DNA from: an uncultured Oscillospiraceae bacterium
GTDB lineage: Bacteria > Bacillota > Clostridia > Oscillospirales > Acutalibacteraceae
Direction of reading: 5' to 3'
Length of the DNA: 27,673 nt
NCBI GenBank assembly: GCA_900549775.1
Contig: URPR01000017.1
Location: 1-27,673 of the forward strand
The translations under genes and the position numbers were made by a program. This document shows positions 23,762-27,673 of the stretch, piece by piece. Numbering within the stretch: the stretch's first letter is position 1; the number at the start of each line of letters is the position of its first letter. The notes below the pieces were generated by a model. It worked only from the letters and a program-made list of their open reading frames with translations. It made no database searches and was not told the origin of the DNA.

Positions 23762-23790
23762 ATTATAAATAAAATCACCGCTATTGTCAA
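23762..23790 (-). promoter_or_regulatory. Consensus promoter of rpmH
   Basis: TTGACA (23785-23790) and TATAAT (23762-23767) on the minus strand with 17 nt between them: a perfect sigma-A consensus, fitting for a ribosomal protein gene. Confidence 0.9.
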
Positions 23791-23801
23791 GCTATCACCC
23801 T

Positions 23802-23844
23802 AAAAAAATAAACAGGCCTACCTCATTTTAGATACAACCTGTTT
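23802..23844 (-). terminator. Terminator after the glycosyltransferase gene
   Basis: AAACAGG / CCTGTTT stem (7 bp plus partial inner pairing, 21-nt loop) followed on the minus strand by a run of seven T. It separates the glycosyltransferase transcript from the rpmH promoter. Confidence 0.7.
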
Positions 23845-23859
23845 GCTTTTAGTTAAATT

Positions 23860-26505
23860 TTATTGTAATAAATTAGGGTTGTAAAATGGGTCACCTTTTT
23901 TCAATTCACTTCCCCATCTCTCTTTAAAAAGGTTAACTTCCTTTTGAAAACGCTTCTGTTTTTCAGGAGTATCTTCATAACCTCTGCTTTTAGACTCGTA
24001 GTGATAAAGCTCTGCATAAGGTGTCCAAATAATTTTATAACCAGATTTTCTGATCCTCATGCATAAGTCGATGTCATTAAAGGCAACCGCAAATAACGGA
24101 TCAAACCCTCCAATTTCCTCAAATACATGCTTAGGTATCATCATGCATGCCCCCGTCACGGCACTTAGCTCTTGTGCGTAATGTAGCCTTCCTAAATAGC
24201 CTGTATTAGATTTATGCTCATTCAAATAAACATGTCCTGCTATTTCGTCAATTCCTAAACCTAAAACAATCCCTGCATGTTGAATGGTATCATCAGGATA
24301 ATAAAGCTTTGCTCCAACAGCTCCAACATCTTCTCTCTGCGAAAACATCAGCATTTCTTGTATCCAATCATCAGCTATAACTTTTGTGTCATTATTTAAA
24401 AGTATTATATGTTTACCTTTTGCAACATCACCCCCCCAATTATTAATATTAGAATAATTAAATTCTCCACTAAAATTTACTATTTTTATTTTGTTTTTAC
24501 TCTTCAAATTATCGTAGTAATCAAAAGTTTCTTTATCTTCACTGTTATTTTCAATTATAATAATCTCAAAATTTTTATACGTTGATTTTTCTAAAATAGA
24601 TTTTATACACCTATTTAAATCAGATATGTGATCTTTGTTAGGTATCAATATTGACACTAACGGTTCACCTTTTATTTCATATTTTATTCTGTATATCGTA
24701 GGACATACTTTAGAACTTTCTACTTCACCTTGCATTTTACATCTTTTTAAATGCGACTTAACCGCGTTTATACCTGCTTCTATTGCATATGATTTAGCCT
24801 GCGTACCAGATGCAACTGAATTTTTATGGCACCTCCAAAAATATAAAATTTTAGGAATGTGAACTATTTTTTCTGCTTTTTCCGTTAGTCTCAGTACCAT
24901 ATCATGGTCTTGAGAACCGTTAAATTCATCTCTAAAATTACCAACTTTATCAAGCAAATTTTTATCAAACACAGTAAAATGACAAACATAATTATTTGCT
25001 CTGAGGTTGTCCATTGAAAAATTTGGTTTATAGTGTCTTCCAATTACATTATATATATTTTTTTGAAAAATCGCCTCATCACTATAAATAAAATCAGCTT
25101 TTTGTTCATTTATCACTTTAGCGTTTTCATACAAGGCAGATGGATTTAATACATCATCGTGGTCAAACAAAGCTATATAGTTCCCCGTAGCCATACTTAA
25201 ACTCGCGTTTGTGTTCCCCGATATTCCAAGATTTTCTTTCAATCTTTTATACTTTATTCTGCTGTCTTTTCTGGAAAATTTTTTACAAAAATCTTCCACA
25301 TGACTAAAACTGAAATCACTTCCATCAGCTAAGCAAAGTTCCCAATTTGAATAAGTTTGGTTTATTACAGACTTTATCATTTCGTTCAAAAACTTTTTTG
25401 GCGTGTTGTACAAAGGTACTATAATGCTAAATTTTATCTGATTATCAAACTTAACCTCACGCTGTCTTTCCAATTCTTCTTTACTCGGCACTATGTCTTT
25501 CTTTTTAACTTTCTGTACGTTCCTTATTTTTTTTAAAGTTTCGCTAACTCCTGAATTAGTTAAGCTTTTTATACCCTTATAGAAAAGGTTTGCAAACCTA
25601 TTTTTGAGTATAAATCTTTTTGCAGCAGAACATATAACTCTACAAGGTTTAGTTACCTTCCACCAACTAGCATTAGAAATTTCGTCGTATTTGTTTCTGA
25701 AGTCTTTCAACTCAATTTTTAATTTATTTAGCTGATTTTCTATTTCTTTATAATCATCTTTTAGTAAATTATATTCCGTTTTCAACGCAGAATAATTCGC
25801 TAAATCCTCATTCAATTTATTAATCTCATTTCCCTGATCTGAAATCTGTAATTTTAATTTTTCACACTTTATTTTTTCTATTCTATCGTACATTTCATAA
25901 TCGAATATTACGTTTGGAAAATTTTCTTTTTTTCTAAATAACATAGCCCAGTCGCAAATAAAATTTACAGGTTGAACATGATCTTTAAAGAACGAGTTTT
26001 TTGCAAATTCTTTGCACCAATATTCTGACTGTTGTACATTTAAATGCGTCATATTTTCTATATCATTAGGTGTGGATGTAAAAATTATAGTATCACTATA
26101 TTTGCATAGATTTTTTATAGCCTTTGAACCATCCTCTGGGAACAAATGCTCAAGAACTTCTATCGTCACAATGAGATCAAATTTTTGTGGCAAGCTGCCA
26201 GGCAAATCGTCAGTAATGGAATGCACAAAACAATAAGGTTTTATTTTTTCGTCTACATTTGAAATGGCATAATCTGATACATCAAAACCGTAAGCTTCTA
26301 CACCTCTGCTACGTAAGGCCTCTACTAAATAGCCCATAGCACAGCCTGCATCTAAAACCGTTTTTGGATTGAATTTTTCAACTATATTTTTAGCAATGTT
26401 ATCGAAAAACGGCTTCCAATGTTCTTTTTTCCTATAATCCTCCCCACAATCAGTTTCAAAAAAATAACTTCCGTATACTTCATCCACTTTTAATCCAAAC
26501 TCCAT
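23860..26505 (-). CDS. Methyltransferase fused to two family 2 glycosyltransferase domains
   Basis: 881-aa three-domain enzyme, probably for a surface polysaccharide or protein glycan. Residues 45-195 form a class I SAM methyltransferase (VLDAGCAMGYLVEAL at 50-64, EVLEHLF at 116-122). Residues 205-275 look like a coiled coil. A first GT2 domain spans about 358-590 (FSIIVPLYNTP, FDHDD at 447-451), and a second about 615-870 (LVSILIPNKDH, LLNNDT at 702-707, then GAKLYYPDDTIQHAG). Such methyltransferase-GT fusions occur in O-antigen, rhamnan and flagellin glycan clusters. Here it stands without other glycan genes, 25 nt after tatD. The start ATG lacks a good ribosome binding site, so expression may be low or coupled to tatD. 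The sugar and acceptor are unknown. Confidence 0.88.
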   Translation of the reverse strand: MEFGLKVDEVYGSYFFETDCGEDYRKKEHWKPFFDNIAKNIVEKFNPKTVLDAGCAMGYLVEALRSRGVEAYGFDVSDYAISNVDEKIKPYCFVHSITDDLPGSLPQKFDLIVTIEVLEHLFPEDGSKAIKNLCKYSDTIIFTSTPNDIENMTHLNVQQSEYWCKEFAKNSFFKDHVQPVNFICDWAMLFRKKENFPNVIFDYEMYDRIEKIKCEKLKLQISDQGNEINKLNEDLANYSALKTEYNLLKDDYKEIENQLNKLKIELKDFRNKYDEISNASWWKVTKPCRVICSAAKRFILKNRFANLFYKGIKSLTNSGVSETLKKIRNVQKVKKKDIVPSKEELERQREVKFDNQIKFSIIVPLYNTPKKFLNEMIKSVINQTYSNWELCLADGSDFSFSHVEDFCKKFSRKDSRIKYKRLKENLGISGNTNASLSMATGNYIALFDHDDVLNPSALYENAKVINEQKADFIYSDEAIFQKNIYNVIGRHYKPNFSMDNLRANNYVCHFTVFDKNLLDKVGNFRDEFNGSQDHDMVLRLTEKAEKIVHIPKILYFWRCHKNSVASGTQAKSYAIEAGINAVKSHLKRCKMQGEVESSKVCPTIYRIKYEIKGEPLVSILIPNKDHISDLNRCIKSILEKSTYKNFEIIIIENNSEDKETFDYYDNLKSKNKIKIVNFSGEFNYSNINNWGGDVAKGKHIILLNNDTKVIADDWIQEMLMFSQREDVGAVGAKLYYPDDTIQHAGIVLGLGIDEIAGHVYLNEHKSNTGYLGRLHYAQELSAVTGACMMIPKHVFEEIGGFDPLFAVAFNDIDLCMRIRKSGYKIIWTPYAELYHYESKSRGYEDTPEKQKRFQKEVNLFKERWGSELKKGDPFYNPNLLQ

Positions 26506-26530
26506 TCATAATACTTAAATTCATAATTTT

Positions 26531-27301
26531 TTAAAAATTACTTAAAAACAAACTTTCCGCGTTTGTTCTCGCTTGTTCTAATAAAAATTCCACTGACATA
26601 CCTTTAATCTCGGCAATTTTTTCAGCTGTATATTTTATCATTGAAGAGTCGCATCTTTTCCCTCTGAAGGGCACAGGAGTCATGTAAGGCGCATCTGTTT
26701 CGAGTAAAAGCCTTTCAATAGGAACTTCATAAGCAACTTCCAACGATTTCCTTGCATTTTTAAAAGTAACCACTCCACCTAAGCTTATGTACATTCCCAT
26801 TTTCAAGACCTCCTTTAAAGTTTCTACGCTTTCAGAAAAACAATGTACCGTACCATTTACTTTATATTTCTTTAATATTTTTAACGTATCTTCAGTCGCC
26901 TCGCGAGTATGAATTATAACCGGCAAATCCAAATTTTGTGCCAAAATCAGCTGCTCTTCAAAATACTTTTTTTGCATATCTTTCGGAGTTGTATCATAGT
27001 GGTAATCTAGGCCTATTTCTCCTATTGCTACAACTTTTTCGTTCTTCGCTAGAGTGGAAAATATTTCTATATAATTTTCAGGAATGTCGCTTACACAATG
27101 AGGGTGGGCACCAACTGACGCATATATCTGAGAGTACTTGTTTGCCAGCTTAATCGACTCCTCAGAGCTTTTCATATCCGCACCTACATTTATTACATTG
27201 CACACAGTGCTGCTAAATAATTCATTAAGCAGCTCATCCCTGTCTTGAGAAAAAGCTTCATCGTCATAATGAGCATGAGAATCAAATATATTACACAACA
27301 T
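26531..27301 (-). CDS. tatD: TatD-family metal-dependent deoxyribonuclease
   Basis: TIM-barrel metallohydrolase; TatD proteins act as 3'-5' exonucleases on DNA or RNA and are linked to DNA repair and quality control. The 256-aa product shows the metal-ligand motifs in order: FDSHAHYDD at the N-terminus, AIGEIGLDYHYD, PVIIHTREA, HCFSES, and LLLETDAPYMTPVPFRGKRC. I start at ATG 27301 (MLCNIFDSHAH), 7 nt after AGAGG; the frame extends to 27325 without a better site. It follows the 39-aa membrane protein gene by 20 nt and shares its promoter. In many Firmicutes tatD lies near metS and origin-proximal genes. Confidence 0.94.
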   Translation of the reverse strand: MLCNIFDSHAHYDDEAFSQDRDELLNELFSSTVCNVINVGADMKSSEESIKLANKYSQIYASVGAHPHCVSDIPENYIEIFSTLAKNEKVVAIGEIGLDYHYDTTPKDMQKKYFEEQLILAQNLDLPVIIHTREATEDTLKILKKYKVNGTVHCFSESVETLKEVLKMGMYISLGGVVTFKNARKSLEVAYEVPIERLLLETDAPYMTPVPFRGKRCDSSMIKYTAEKIAEIKGMSVEFLLEQARTNAESLFLSNF

Positions 27302-27321
27302 CTCGGTACCTCTGTTACAAC

Positions 27322-27441
27322 TCATCTAACTAACACTTGAACAAACAAAGAACCTAAAAATAAAATTGAACACAAAAGTGCCATTACCTTAACAACTATA
27401 CCGTACTTGCTTTTAAAACTTTTCATTTTTCTCTTCTCCAT
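27322..27441 (-). CDS. Hidden 39-aa single-helix membrane protein
   Basis: Short frame beginning MEKRKMKSFKSKYG and ending FVQVLVR. It has a strongly basic N-terminal tail (residues 2-12) and one hydrophobic helix (about 15-37), which suggests a small protein with its N-terminus inside. Three things support that it is a gene: a promoter with TTGAAC-17 nt-TATAAT directly upstream, a G-rich ribosome binding site (GGGGG, 7 nt before the ATG), and tight linkage to tatD (20 nt). The layout resembles the small DUF4044-type membrane proteins of Firmicutes, but I cannot confirm homology. Function unknown. Confidence 0.65.
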   Translation of the reverse strand: MEKRKMKSFKSKYGIVVKVMALLCSILFLGSLFVQVLVR

Positions 27442-27475
27442 CAAACTACCCCCAACGCAAAAGTTTTTACTTTTT

Positions 27476-27504
27476 ATTATATATCACAATTCACAAAAGT
27501 TCAA
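27476..27504 (-). promoter_or_regulatory. Promoter of the small protein-tatD-glycosyltransferase unit
   Basis: TTGAAC (27499-27504) and TATAAT (27476-27481) on the minus strand, 17 nt apart; the small protein ATG at 27441 lies about 34 nt downstream of the -10. Confidence 0.75.
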
Positions 27505-27559
27505 TTATTATAAGTATTTTTCTAAATAAAAATTAAATTATATTTTTTTAAAATACATG

Positions 27560-27588
27560 TTGACTTTTCCGAAAATGTATAGTATCAT
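27560..27588 (+). promoter_or_regulatory. Promoter of the tRNA-Val gene
   Basis: TTGACT (27560-27565) and TATCAT (27583-27588) with a 17-nt spacer, 34 nt before the tRNA 5' end; divergent from the tatD promoter. Confidence 0.7.
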
Positions 27589-27622
27589 AATTATCGTTGC
27601 TACTGTAATTGCAACTTGTTTT

Positions 27623-27673
27623 GGGAGCATAGCTCAGCTGGGAGAGCATCTGCCTTACAAGCAGAGGGTCACA
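27623..27673 (+). tRNA. tRNA-Val (anticodon TAC), 5' part, cut by the window end
   Basis: Starts GGGAGCA (acceptor strand), then TA, the D-arm GCTCAGCTGGGAGAGC, A, and the anticodon arm with stem TCTGC/GCAGA around the loop CTTACAA, giving anticodon TAC, which reads valine codons. The start of the variable loop (GGGTC) follows and the T-arm and 3' acceptor strand lie beyond the window. Confidence 0.95.

Noticed and set aside
1..27673. CRISPR arrays, insertion sequences, prophage or defence genes
   Set aside because: No regularly spaced repeats, transposase or integrase motifs, or phage-type genes were seen on either strand.

Overview
The window is an ordinary-looking chromosomal segment of a low-GC, Gram-positive, endospore-forming bacterium. 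It is most likely a member of the Clostridia, perhaps Oscillospiraceae-like, but the sequence alone does not fix the genus. The reasons are strong AGGAGG-type ribosome binding sites, frequent TTG and GTG starts, sigma-A type promoters, short U-tailed terminators, a complete SpoIIE with a Spo0A-style promoter, a lipoprotein of the YerB (DUF3048) type, and a single-subunit YidC followed by Jag.

Layout. (1) 1-4,700, minus strand: a doubtful 76-aa ORF behind a hairpin, a membrane-anchored VanY-type peptidase, then a DUF3048 lipoprotein - rlmB - degenerate P-type ATPase operon ending at a terminator. (2) 4,700-5,900: the inorganic pyrophosphatase gene and an unrecognised small two-helix membrane protein, convergent on a shared terminator. 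(3) 5,900-8,600: spoIIE with a long AT-rich upstream region. (4) 8,640-15,240, plus strand: alaS, a remarkable cloverleaf-shaped inverted-repeat element, a HIT-family gene, comEC and holA, ending at a terminator shared with parB. (5) 23,790 down to 15,239, minus strand: the block usually found beside the replication origin, in the order rpmH, rnpA, yidD, yidC, jag, mnmE, mnmG, rsmG, parA, parB. Two ParB-binding parS sites lie inside this block. (6) 23,800-27,500, minus strand: a 39-aa membrane protein missed by length cut-offs, tatD, and a large methyltransferase/double glycosyltransferase. (7) The window ends inside a divergent tRNA-Val(UAC) gene with a good promoter.

How the genes work together. 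The origin-type block joins ribosome and RNase P parts (rpmH, rnpA), membrane protein insertion (yidD, yidC, jag), wobble-uridine tRNA modification (mnmE, mnmG), 16S rRNA methylation (rsmG) and chromosome segregation (parA, parB, parS). The expected dnaA/dnaN and oriC are not next to rpmH; a glycosyltransferase and tatD are there instead.

No insertion sequence, prophage, CRISPR array or defence system is visible. The strongest candidates for something undescribed are the cloverleaf element at 11,342-11,456, the P-type ATPase relative that has lost its catalytic motifs, the ComEC whose nuclease-like domain lacks its metal ligands, the hidden 39-aa membrane protein, and the likely ATT start codon of yidD. 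Coordinates of several genes were trimmed or extended on the basis of ribosome binding sites, promoters and terminators, as explained in each entry.
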